Assembly: GCA_964562405.1 (NCBI GenBank)
Contig: CAZLTC010000007.1
Span: forward strand, 1 to 64,000
Reading direction: 5' to 3'
Origin: WJLY01 sp964562405
GTDB lineage: Bacteria; Joyebacterota; Joyebacteria; Joyebacterales; Joyebacteraceae
Length of the DNA stretch: 64,000 nucleotides
A program made the position numbers and the translations under genes. Under the pieces are notes generated by a model. It was not told where the DNA came from, searched no databases, and saw nothing but the letters and a program-made list of their open reading frames with translations. Below, piece by piece: positions 17,272 to 25,376 of this stretch. Each line of letters starts with the position of its first letter. The first letter of the stretch is position 1.

Positions 17272-19038
17272 TCACTCTCCGGCCGCGAGCTCCCGAAGCC
17301 GTCGTGCCAGATCCTGTCGCTCCGCCGCGAGCGAGAGGAGGTCCTCGTCGCTCCTGCTCATCTCGGCAGTCTCGATGGCGCGGTCTATCGACCGGATCCT
17401 GGCCTTGATCCTCGACCGTTCAATCGTTCTAATATAGTCGTCACAAAGGCGTAGACAATCGCTCTCGGGCGGCGTCAGGACGGCCAGCTCAGACAGAAGC
17501 CTGGTCGTCTCTCTGTCGTCGACCGACGACAGAAGCGACGCAACGTCGACCTCTCCAACTTCCCACACCAGCTGCGCGGCAGCCCGCGCGACCGGGTCCG
17601 TGAAGTCCTCAGGTGTCACGGCCTCCCTGATCCTGTCCGCGGGCGCGCCCCCGCAGACGACGAGCGACAGGAGCCCCTTCTGGGCCTTGAGCTCCGCTTC
17701 CTCGATGATGGGCGCGTCGTCTCTCCCGCCCCCCGCGGGCGCCGGACGGGCCTTCTCATCGTTGCCCTCCTTGAGTGCCGCGTGCGCCCTCATGACCGAG
17801 GCCCGCCTCAACGACAGAGCATCGGCCACCTTCTCGAGCATGAGGTCCGCCACGATCGGGTCCTCGACCCTGGCCACCATCGAAACCAGCCTGCGCGCAG
17901 CGGCCTCGCGCGACTCCGCCGTGTCTGAGGGGCTCTGCGCGACCAGGAAGTCGATGAAGTCGAGCGCGCCGGCCAGCCTGTCACGGAGCGCCTCGGGTCC
18001 ATTCTCGCGAAGGAACGAGTCCGGATCGGCCCCGCCGGGGAACGACGTGACCCGGATCTTGAGGCCGAAGCGCATCAGCTCCTCGGCCGCGCGCGAGGCG
18101 GCCGCGATGCCCGCCGCGTCACCGTCGTACGCGACGAAGACCTTGTCCGCGTAGCGGGATATCGTCTTGGCCTGCTCACGGGTCAGAGCCGTCCCCGAGG
18201 AGGCGACGGTGTTCCTGAACCCGGCCTGGTGGAGTGACAGCAGGTCCATGTAGCCTTCAACCAGTATGATCTCCCTCGAACCGCGCATCGCCTGTCGGGC
18301 CTCGCGCAGCCCGTACAGGTATCGGCCCTTGTGGTAGACGCGCGTCTCCGGCGAGTTCAGATACTTCGGCTCGGCGTCGCCCATAGCCCGACCGCCGAAC
18401 CCGACCGCGCGCTCCGCCGATACCATGAGCGGGAAGATTACGCGGTCGCGGAACCTGTCGTAGTGACCGCCGCTCTCTCTGGCGATGACGAGCCCTGCCT
18501 CCTCGAGCATGCGGGGCCCCATGCCGGCCTTCCCGGCTGCCTTGAGCAGGCCGTCCCAGCCCGCGGGCGCGTAGCCCAGCCGGAACGACTCGATGGTCTC
18601 GTCGGACAGGCCGCGGTTCCGGAGGTAGTCGAGCGCGGCCGCGCCCGCCTCGGAGTTGAGCACGTTCTGGAAGAACGACAGCGCCGCGGCGTTCGCGGCG
18701 TACACCGGGTCCTCATCGGAGGTCCCCGCCGCCCCGCCCGAAGACGGTACTCGGATGCCGGCGCGGTCGGCCAGCTCGCGGACCGCGTCGAGGAACGAGA
18801 GCTTGTCGTGTTCCATCAGGAACGTGATGACGTTGCCGCCGGCACCGCACCCGAAGCAGTGGTAGATCTGGCGCTCGGGGTTGATGTTGAACGATGGCGA
18901 CTTCTCCTGATGGAACGGGCAGAGGGCACGGTAGCTCCTCCCCGCCCTCTTGACCTGTATCCGTTCTGAGATCACCTCGACGATGTCGTTCGCCGAGCGT
19001 ATCTCCTCTATGACCTCGTCGGGGATGCGTCTCGCCAC
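17272..19038 (-). CDS. dnaG: DNA primase
   Basis: DnaG makes RNA primers for replication. It is 588 residues. The N-terminal zinc finger has C-P-F-H...C-F-G-C (~37-61). The catalytic core has E-G-Y-M-D in the TOPRIM glutamate motif and Y-D-G-D-A-A-G for the metal-binding aspartates. A C-terminal helical DnaB-interaction domain follows. GTG 19038 is used because similarity begins at A-R-R-I-P-D-E-V and it lies 35 bases after the mutS2 stop. Confidence 0.95.
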   Translation of the reverse strand: MARRIPDEVIEEIRSANDIVEVISERIQVKRAGRSYRALCPFHQEKSPSFNINPERQIYHCFGCGAGGNVITFLMEHDKLSFLDAVRELADRAGIRVPSSGGAAGTSDEDPVYAANAAALSFFQNVLNSEAGAAALDYLRNRGLSDETIESFRLGYAPAGWDGLLKAAGKAGMGPRMLEEAGLVIARESGGHYDRFRDRVIFPLMVSAERAVGFGGRAMGDAEPKYLNSPETRVYHKGRYLYGLREARQAMRGSREIILVEGYMDLLSLHQAGFRNTVASSGTALTREQAKTISRYADKVFVAYDGDAAGIAAASRAAEELMRFGLKIRVTSFPGGADPDSFLRENGPEALRDRLAGALDFIDFLVAQSPSDTAESREAAARRLVSMVARVEDPIVADLMLEKVADALSLRRASVMRAHAALKEGNDEKARPAPAGGGRDDAPIIEEAELKAQKGLLSLVVCGGAPADRIREAVTPEDFTDPVARAAAQLVWEVGEVDVASLLSSVDDRETTRLLSELAVLTPPESDCLRLCDDYIRTIERSRIKARIRSIDRAIETAEMSRSDEDLLSLAAERQDLARRLRELAAGE

Positions 19039-19073
19039 GGCTGCGGACCCCCAGGCGCTCTCGCGCCGCGTCT

Positions 19074-21452
19074 CTACTTGAGCTCGACGATCGTGACCCC
19101 GGTGTCGCCCTCGCCCCACTTGCCCAACCTGAACGACTTCACCGAGGGAAGCCCTCTCAAGACCTCGTGCGTCCTGTCGCGCAGGGCGCCGGTCCCCTTA
19201 CCGTGTACGATCCGCAGCATCGAGAAGCCGTGCATGATCGCCGTGCTCACGAATGTCTCTATCGCGTCGCCGATCTCGTCGGTCGTCATGCCCCGCAGAT
19301 GCAGCTCGGTCGAGAACGGCTCATCCGACGACGTAACGTTGATGGAGACTCGCGGGCCGCGCTCGCGCCCCGGATCATCCTCGCGCGGGCCGCGCAGGTC
19401 ATCCGAATCGACCTCGATCGTCCTTCCCCTGATGCGGACGCGAGCCCTGCCGTGCCCGTCGGGGAGGCTCAGGAGTTCGCCCTCCCGCCCCAGCCCGGCG
19501 ACGCGGACGCGCATCCCGGCCCTGAACTCGTCCGGAATCTCGCCGTCGTCCTCGTCGGCGGCCTCGGTCTCCTCGGCAAGCTCCCGGACGACCTCGGCCT
19601 GTGTCTCTCGGAGCCTGGACCTTGCCTCCTTGATGGCCTCGCGCTCGGCGTCCCTCTCGCGCAGCTCGCGAACGGTCTCCTCCACGAGTGACTGCGCCTT
19701 CTCAAGGATCTCCCGAGCCTCGGCAAGCGCCGCCGCGCGGATACGCTTCCGCTCGTCCCGGACGTCGTGAAGCCGCTCCTCGTAGTCGCGCGCAAGAAGC
19801 CGCGCCTTCGCCTCCTGGATCTCGACCTGTCCCAGGGTCTCCGCGAGCGTCCGCCCGCGCTCGGTGAGGTCTGCCAGCAGCCCATCGATGACGGCGGCGC
19901 CGGAGTCGCGAAGCTCCCTGGCCCGATCGAGTACGTCCTTCGGGAGCCCCATCGACTCCGCTATCGAGAACGCGTGGCTCGCGCCGGGAACGCCGGGCAC
20001 GAACGTGAAGGTCGGCTCGAGCGTGTCGGGGTCGAACGCCATCGAGCCGTTGACCATTCCGTCACGGTTGTGGACGTGGCTCTTCACCGCTCCCAGGTGG
20101 GTGGTCGCGACCGTGAGCGCCCTTCGGGCACAGAGTCTCTCGAGTATCGCGATCGCCAGGCTCGCTCCCTCGTCGGGGTCCGTGCCGGCGCCCAACTCGT
20201 CCACCAGGACGAGCGTCCGCTCATCTGCCTCCCGTACGATCTCGCGTATGACCCTCATGTGGGACGAGAAGGTCGAGAGGTCGTTCTCGATCGACTGTTC
20301 GTCGCCTATGTCGGCGAACACGTTCGAGAACAGGGGCAGCTCGGTGTCGGGATCGGCCGGCACGTGCATCCCGGACTGCGCCATGAGCGCCAGAAGACCC
20401 ACGGTCTTGAGAGCGACCGTCTTGCCGCCCGCGTTCGGCCCGGAGATGACGAGAGTCGTTTCCTCTCCCTCGATCTCCATCGTCAGCGGCACCACCGACG
20501 GCCCCTCGCGCGAGGCCACGAGCACCGGGTGCCGCCCTCCGCGCACCGAGAGACGCCCCCCTTCGGTGAGCCTCGGCCTCACGGCGCCGAGCCTGAGCGA
20601 GAGCGACGCCTTCGCCCTCTCGAAGTCGAGCACACCGAGGGTCAGGATCGAACGCTCTATCTCGTCCGCGCGCTCGCCCACGAGACGGGTCAGGGCGCGC
20701 AGTATCCGCTCGACCTCCTCACGTTCAGCGGACTCGAGCTGGGCCATCTCGTTGTTAAGCTCGACGACCGCCATCGGCTCGACGAAGAGCGTCGCGCCGC
20801 TCCCGGACTGGTCGTGCACGAGCCCGTCGAGCCTCCCGCGGAACTCTCTCCTCACGGGAAGCACCTGCCTCCCGTTTCGGATGTGTATCTCGGCCTCCTG
20901 CACCGTCCCCGCCTCGGACTGGTCGCGGAGGATCGACTGCATCTTCTCGTCGAGCCTTGTGCGCGCCCTCGCCATCGCGCGCCTGATGCGTGCCAGCTCC
21001 GGGCTCGCTCTGTCGCGCACCTCCGAGGTGTCGGGGTCGATGGCCGCGGCTATCGCGCTCGCGACCTCGCCGCAGCCGAAGAGCTCCCTGGCGAGCGCGT
21101 GCAGCGTGGGACAGCGCTCCGCATGCGACGAGAGAAAGCCGGCTACGCGATCGACCGCGCTCAGCGTTGCGGCCACATCGAGGAGCTTCTCCTCCGACAG
21201 CCCGGCGCCGCCCGCCCTCGCGCGCGACAGCGACTCGCGCAGGTCGCGAGCGCCCTCGAGAGGCATCGAAACGCCCTCGTCGAGCAACCGGCGCAGCTCG
21301 CTGACGCGCGCCAGCTCCTCCTCTATGAGGGCAAGGTCGCCCGCCGGCGAGAGAACCGCGGCCCTCTCCGCACCGAGCGGAAAAGAGGTCCTCTCGACAA
21401 GCATCTGGACGACCTTGTCGTACTCAAGAACGTCGAGCGCGTGAGCGTTCAT
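19074..21452 (-). CDS. mutS2: Endonuclease MutS2
   Basis: A MutS-family ATPase of 792 residues without the mismatch-reading domain, thought to act on branched DNA or on collided ribosomes. Walker A G-P-N-A-G-G-K-T lies near residue 335 and Walker B L-V-D-E-L-G-A-G-T-D-P follows. A long coiled coil spans ~520-640. A KOW-like stretch precedes the C-terminal Smr nuclease domain (E-L-H-L-R-G-M, H-G-K-G-T-G). ATG 21452 has only a weak ribosome site, so the start is less certain. Confidence 0.95.
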   Translation of the reverse strand: MNAHALDVLEYDKVVQMLVERTSFPLGAERAAVLSPAGDLALIEEELARVSELRRLLDEGVSMPLEGARDLRESLSRARAGGAGLSEEKLLDVAATLSAVDRVAGFLSSHAERCPTLHALARELFGCGEVASAIAAAIDPDTSEVRDRASPELARIRRAMARARTRLDEKMQSILRDQSEAGTVQEAEIHIRNGRQVLPVRREFRGRLDGLVHDQSGSGATLFVEPMAVVELNNEMAQLESAEREEVERILRALTRLVGERADEIERSILTLGVLDFERAKASLSLRLGAVRPRLTEGGRLSVRGGRHPVLVASREGPSVVPLTMEIEGEETTLVISGPNAGGKTVALKTVGLLALMAQSGMHVPADPDTELPLFSNVFADIGDEQSIENDLSTFSSHMRVIREIVREADERTLVLVDELGAGTDPDEGASLAIAILERLCARRALTVATTHLGAVKSHVHNRDGMVNGSMAFDPDTLEPTFTFVPGVPGASHAFSIAESMGLPKDVLDRARELRDSGAAVIDGLLADLTERGRTLAETLGQVEIQEAKARLLARDYEERLHDVRDERKRIRAAALAEAREILEKAQSLVEETVRELRERDAEREAIKEARSRLRETQAEVVRELAEETEAADEDDGEIPDEFRAGMRVRVAGLGREGELLSLPDGHGRARVRIRGRTIEVDSDDLRGPREDDPGRERGPRVSINVTSSDEPFSTELHLRGMTTDEIGDAIETFVSTAIMHGFSMLRIVHGKGTGALRDRTHEVLRGLPSVKSFRLGKWGEGDTGVTIVELK

Positions 21453-21493
21453 GACACGCTTTTCGTAACGATCTGAGGTCGGGAGGAGGGGCT

Positions 21494-22462
21494 CTACCGT
21501 TTGTGTTCGTACCTTCTGAAACCCGAGCACCCGATCACCGTGAGCTTCTGGTTCGTCAGCTTCTCCACGCCGTCGAGGAGCAGGTTCATGCCGAGCGAGT
21601 CGCTCGCCATGTGCCCGGCGATCACCACGTTTATGTGGTGTTTCTCCGCCTCCTCGCGGTGCTTCTCCGGGATGTGCATCGCGACCATCGTCCCGATGTC
21701 CGATCTGGACGCGAGCTTCTCGAACGTGTCATCGGCTCCGCTGGTCCCGCCCGTCATGTCGACGTATACCCGGCCGGCGCTTCGCTTCTTGCTTCCGGCG
21801 AAGACCTTCAAGGCCATTCCGTACTTCTCGGCGGCCGCGTACTCCGGTATGGAGCGCAGAAGGTCTATCACATCACAGACGGTCTCAGGGTGCTCGCTGT
21901 CGAACAGGCTCTGCAGATACGCGGCCACGCAGTTGTCGGCCGGCGTGTGTGTGCACATCATTGGAATATCGAGGAGTTCCGCGGCGTCCACGGCGCGCAT
22001 GTGGTTGGTCGGAAGGACGCGGCGCTCGACTTCCTTTATCCTGGGCTCGAGCATGCCTTCCGCGATGTTGATGGGGACGCCGAAGAGGTTCAGGATGTCG
22101 GCCTGCATCGCCATGACCCCGCCGAGGTTGGCGAGTGCCGACCCCTCAGGATGGTGCGCCCAGATGAGGTCTATCTCGCGGCCCTTCTCGCGCAGGCGGT
22201 CTGCGAGAACGATCTCGCCGACCTCCATGTCGATGCCCACGAGCGCGCTTCGGACCTCGACGTCATCACTGCCGTAGAGCATCCTGGAATCGGAGTACGG
22301 GTTCGTGAGGCACTCCGTGTCGAAGCGCTCCTTCTCGTCCTCCGAGAGTTCCTCGTAACCCTTACGCACCTTCTCCAAGGACTTCTGGACGCGGTCCTCA
22401 CCCCTGGGGTCGACCGACTTGCCGTGCGCTATCGCCGCCTCGTAGAGCTTCCTGAACTTCAT
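21494..22462 (-). CDS. NIF3-like dinuclear-metal protein (divergent)
   Basis: 322 residues. Three motifs fit NIF3/YbgI metal sites: W-A-H-H-P-E-G (~100), C-T-H-T-P-A-D-N (~165) and I-A-G-H-M-A-S-D-S-L-G (~270). NIF3 proteins are widespread and poorly characterised; GTP cyclohydrolase-like and DNA-related roles have been proposed. This one carries longer N- and C-terminal parts than standard YbgI (~250 residues). ATG 22462 follows GGAGGTACGG. It lies between yqeY and mutS2. Confidence 0.75.
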   Translation of the reverse strand: MKFRKLYEAAIAHGKSVDPRGEDRVQKSLEKVRKGYEELSEDEKERFDTECLTNPYSDSRMLYGSDDVEVRSALVGIDMEVGEIVLADRLREKGREIDLIWAHHPEGSALANLGGVMAMQADILNLFGVPINIAEGMLEPRIKEVERRVLPTNHMRAVDAAELLDIPMMCTHTPADNCVAAYLQSLFDSEHPETVCDVIDLLRSIPEYAAAEKYGMALKVFAGSKKRSAGRVYVDMTGGTSGADDTFEKLASRSDIGTMVAMHIPEKHREEAEKHHINVVIAGHMASDSLGMNLLLDGVEKLTNQKLTVIGCSGFRRYEHKR

Positions 22463-22504
22463 CCGTACCTCCGTACGTGCAATCGGCACTTGGAGAGGGA
22501 GCTG

Positions 22505-22954
22505 TCAGGCCGCGCCGAGCCTCGCCTGCACGGCTGAACGCACGACGCCGCCGTCGGCCCTTCCCTTGACCTTCGGCATGACGGTCTTCATGACCGCGCC
22601 CAGGTCCTTCGTCGAGGTGGCTCCCGTCTCCGCGATCGCCTCGTCGACGATCGCCGCAAGCTCCTCCTCCCCGAGCTGCTCGGGAAGGTAGCTCTCTATA
22701 ACGGCAAGCTGCGCGCTCTCACGCGCGACGAGGTCGTCACGACCCGCGCCCTGGAACTGCCCGATCGACTCGCGGTGCCGCTTGGCTATCCGCGTGAGGA
22801 CCTCAACGACATCCTCCTCGCCGAGCTTCTTCCCGAGCTCTATCTGGCGGTTCGTAAGCTCCGAGCGCGCGAAACGGATGGCGCTCAAACGCGCAGCATC
22901 GCGCGCCTTTGCGGCCTCGACCATGTCATGCTCGAGACGCTCCAGGATCATCAC
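22505..22954 (-). CDS. yqeY: GatB/YqeY domain protein
   Basis: A 149-residue protein matching the stand-alone YqeY family, which resembles the tRNA-binding tail of GatB and may act on tRNA. Visible landmarks are R-L-S-A-I-R-F-A-R-S-E-L, E-S-Y-L-P-E-Q-L and D-L-G-A-V-M-K-T-V-M-P-K-V-K-G-R-A-D-G. The start is GTG 22954 or the ATG immediately after it; GAGGG lies 7 or 10 bases upstream. It follows rpsU, the common rpsU-yqeY arrangement. Confidence 0.93.
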   Translation of the reverse strand: MMILERLEHDMVEAAKARDAARLSAIRFARSELTNRQIELGKKLGEEDVVEVLTRIAKRHRESIGQFQGAGRDDLVARESAQLAVIESYLPEQLGEEELAAIVDEAIAETGATSTKDLGAVMKTVMPKVKGRADGGVVRSAVQARLGAA

Positions 22955-22981
22955 CCGGCATCCCTCGAACTCGATAGGGTC

Positions 22982-23191
22982 CTATCTCTTCTTCCGCTTG
23001 AGCTGCTTGATCTTGAGCTTGCGAAGCTTGCGCTTCGCGGCGCTCCTCTTCCGCTTCTTGCGCTCGCTCGGTTTCTCGAAGTGAGCGTGCTTGCGAAGAT
23101 CGGAGAGGACTCCCGCCTTCTCGCAGCGCTTCTTGAATCTTCTAAGCGCTCGCTCGAAGGACTCGCCCTCCTTCACACGGACTCCCGGCAC
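22982..23191 (-). CDS. rpsU: 30S ribosomal protein S21 (bS21)
   Basis: A 69-residue S21, recognised from V-K-E-G-E-S-F-E-R-A-L-R-R-F-K-K and a Lys/Arg-rich tail. It binds near the anti-Shine-Dalgarno end of 16S rRNA and helps initiation. The start is GTG 23191 after GGGGGGTGA. It leads the series rpsU-yqeY-nif3-mutS2-dnaG-rpoD, the classical rpsU-dnaG-rpoD set with three genes inserted. Confidence 0.95.
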   Translation of the reverse strand: MPGVRVKEGESFERALRRFKKRCEKAGVLSDLRKHAHFEKPSERKKRKRSAAKRKLRKLKIKQLKRKKR

Positions 23192-23314
23192 TCAGCGTCA
23201 CCCCCCTCGGTGGCCGGTCACTGCGTTCGGGCGCACTACCCCCCCGTCGGGAACGGACCGGAAAGCGACCCGCTCCAGCGAGATGGGGTGCACCACGATG
23301 CGTACAGACCTTCT

Positions 23315-23343
23315 AGGCTAGCGATTCCTGAGGCGGCTGTCAA
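23315..23343 (-). promoter_or_regulatory. Sigma-70 promoter for the rpsU operon
   Basis: TTGACA (23343-23338), a 17-base spacer and TAGCCT (23320-23315). It lies in the 268-base divergent region between rpsU and the plus-strand operon. The leader to rpsU is ~115 bases. Confidence 0.75.
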
Positions 23344-23384
23344 CCGCTTTCTTGGACGTCCGGACGCCAAAGCGGCCATTTTCG

Positions 23385-23413
23385 TTGACACGCGGTCAAA
23401 TGCGAGCGACCAT
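23385..23413 (+). promoter_or_regulatory. Possible promoter for the plus-strand acyl-CoA operon
   Basis: TTGACA (23385-23390) followed after 17 bases by GACCAT (23408-23413). The -35 is perfect but the -10 is poor, so activation by a regulator or another start is possible. No other candidate is visible before 23460. Confidence 0.35.
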
Positions 23414-23459
23414 CCATGGACAGGCACGATTGCTGAATGTGCATTCGGGGAGGCTCCAG

Positions 23460-25376
23460 ATGGACATGGCCGCGTGCAGGGGCGCGCTGGAGGCGCTCCG
23501 GGGGCAGTATCCCGAAAAGTTCGCCGAGCACGACACGATCTTCAAGAACATCCACCGCGGGCAGACGATCTTCATAAGCACGGGCTGCGGGGAGCCGCAG
23601 TTCCTGGTGAAATCGCTGATCGACTTCGTCGAGTCGAATCCCAAGGCCTTCAGCGACGCCGAGGTGCTCCACGTCTGGACACTGGGAGTGGCGCCGTACG
23701 CCGACGCCAAGTTCGAGTACAACTTCCGCCACAACTCGTTCTTCGTGAGCGACAGCACGCGAGAGGCCGTGAACGAGGGCCTCGCCGACTACTCCCCCGT
23801 CTTCCTCTCGCAGGTGCCGGAGCTCTTCCGTAGCCGGCGCATCTCGGTGGACGTGGCGCTCATACAGACGTCGCTCCCCGACGAGCACGGGTTCATGAGC
23901 CTGGGTGTCAGCGTCGACATCACAAAGGCCGCGGCCGAGGCAGCGACCACGGTTATAGCCCAGGCCAACTCGTACATGCCCCGCGTTCACGGTGATGCGT
24001 TCGTGCACATAAGTGACGTGGATTTCGTCATCCACCACGACGAGCCACTCCTCGAGTACGAATCGACGGTGCCGGGCGAGATAGCGCAGAGGATAGGCGA
24101 GTACGTGTCCAAGATCGTGCAGGACGGAGACACGATACAGGTGGGCTACGGCAGCCTGCCGAACGCCATCCTCGACGCTCTTACGGAGAAGAAGCATCTC
24201 GGAGTGCACACGGAGCTTCTGAGCGACGGCGTCGCCGACCTCATGCGCAAAGGCGTCATCGACAATTCCCAGAAGTCGATCGACCGCGGCAAGGCGGTCG
24301 CCACGTTCTGCATGGGCAAGAAGGAGACGTACGAGTTCCTGCACGACAACCCCGCGATCGCCTTCCGGGAGATCGGGTACACCAACAGCCCCATCACGAT
24401 CTCGCAGATAGAGAACATGACCGCCATCAACTCGGCTCTGCAGATCGACCTCACGGGACAGGCCACCGCCGTATCGCTAGGGCAATCGTTCTACAGCGGT
24501 ATCGGCGGACAGGCCGACTTCATGCGAGGCGCCGTGCTCGCACCGGGCGGCCGCACGATACTGGCACTCCCCTCCACCGCTGTCGAAGGCGAGGTATCGA
24601 GGATCGTGCCGGTCCTGGACGAGGGCGCGGGCGTGACGCTGATCCGCGGCGACCTGCATTACGTGATCACCGAGTTCGGCATCGCCTACCTGCACGGCAA
24701 GAACATCCGCGAGCGGGCCATGGATCTCATCTCGATCGCCCACCCGAAGTTCCGCCCGTGGCTCATCAGCGAGGCAAAGCGGCGCTCCATGGTCTACAAG
24801 GACCAGGCCTTCATCGCCGGCAAGCGGGGCGAGTACCCGGAGGAGTTCGAGGTCTACAGGACAACACGGACGGGGCTCGACACCATGCTCCGCCCGGTGA
24901 AGATCAGCGACGAGCCCCTGCTGAAGGACTTCTTCTACTCACTGTCCGACCAGAGCATCCGCAGGCGGTTCATCTCCAGCCGCACCGACATGCCGCACGA
25001 GAGGCTCCAGGACTTCGTCATCATCGACTACACGAGAGAGATGATCATCCTGGCGGTGAGGAAACACGACGAGGTCGAGGAGATCCTGGGAGTGGGTCAG
25101 TACGGCATAGACGAGACGAGCCACACGGCGGAGGTGGCGCTCGTCGTACGAGACGATTGTCAGGACCAGGGCGTGGGCACCGAACTCTTGAGCTACCTCA
25201 CGCAGCTCGCGCAGAGGCAGGGACTGCTTGGGTTCACGGCGGAGGTCCTGTTCGAGAACGCCCCGATGCTGCACCTGTTCGAGAAGATGGGGTTCGACAT
25301 TCAGAGGAAGTCTGGAGCGGGAGTCGTAGAGTTGAGGATCGGATTCAGGGGACACCATGACGCACGCAGGTCCTGA
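23460..25376 (+). CDS. Acetyl-CoA hydrolase/CoA-transferase fused to a GNAT acetyltransferase domain
   Basis: 638 residues. About residues 1-440 match the acetyl-CoA hydrolase/4-hydroxybutyrate CoA-transferase family, with V-G-Y-G-S-L-P-N-A-I, G-V-H-T-E-L-L-S-D-G (likely carrying the catalytic Glu) and Q-S-F-Y-S-G-I-G-G-Q-A-D-F. The C-terminal ~170 residues are a GNAT fold with the acetyl-CoA loop D-Q-G-V-G-T-E-L-L. The transferase half should exchange CoA between acyl groups; the GNAT half may acetylate a protein. ATG 23460 is set by GGGGAGG six bases upstream. First gene of a three-gene operon. Confidence 0.88.
   Translation: MDMAACRGALEALRGQYPEKFAEHDTIFKNIHRGQTIFISTGCGEPQFLVKSLIDFVESNPKAFSDAEVLHVWTLGVAPYADAKFEYNFRHNSFFVSDSTREAVNEGLADYSPVFLSQVPELFRSRRISVDVALIQTSLPDEHGFMSLGVSVDITKAAAEAATTVIAQANSYMPRVHGDAFVHISDVDFVIHHDEPLLEYESTVPGEIAQRIGEYVSKIVQDGDTIQVGYGSLPNAILDALTEKKHLGVHTELLSDGVADLMRKGVIDNSQKSIDRGKAVATFCMGKKETYEFLHDNPAIAFREIGYTNSPITISQIENMTAINSALQIDLTGQATAVSLGQSFYSGIGGQADFMRGAVLAPGGRTILALPSTAVEGEVSRIVPVLDEGAGVTLIRGDLHYVITEFGIAYLHGKNIRERAMDLISIAHPKFRPWLISEAKRRSMVYKDQAFIAGKRGEYPEEFEVYRTTRTGLDTMLRPVKISDEPLLKDFFYSLSDQSIRRRFISSRTDMPHERLQDFVIIDYTREMIILAVRKHDEVEEILGVGQYGIDETSHTAEVALVVRDDCQDQGVGTELLSYLTQLAQRQGLLGFTAEVLFENAPMLHLFEKMGFDIQRKSGAGVVELRIGFRGHHDARRS

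Noticed and set aside
19767..21476. Long open frame on the plus strand across mutS2, with similar ones across recJ (11561-13150) and rpoD (16156-17151)
   Set aside because: High-GC shadow frames antisense to clear genes. They have no ribosome sites, are Arg/Pro-rich and match no family.
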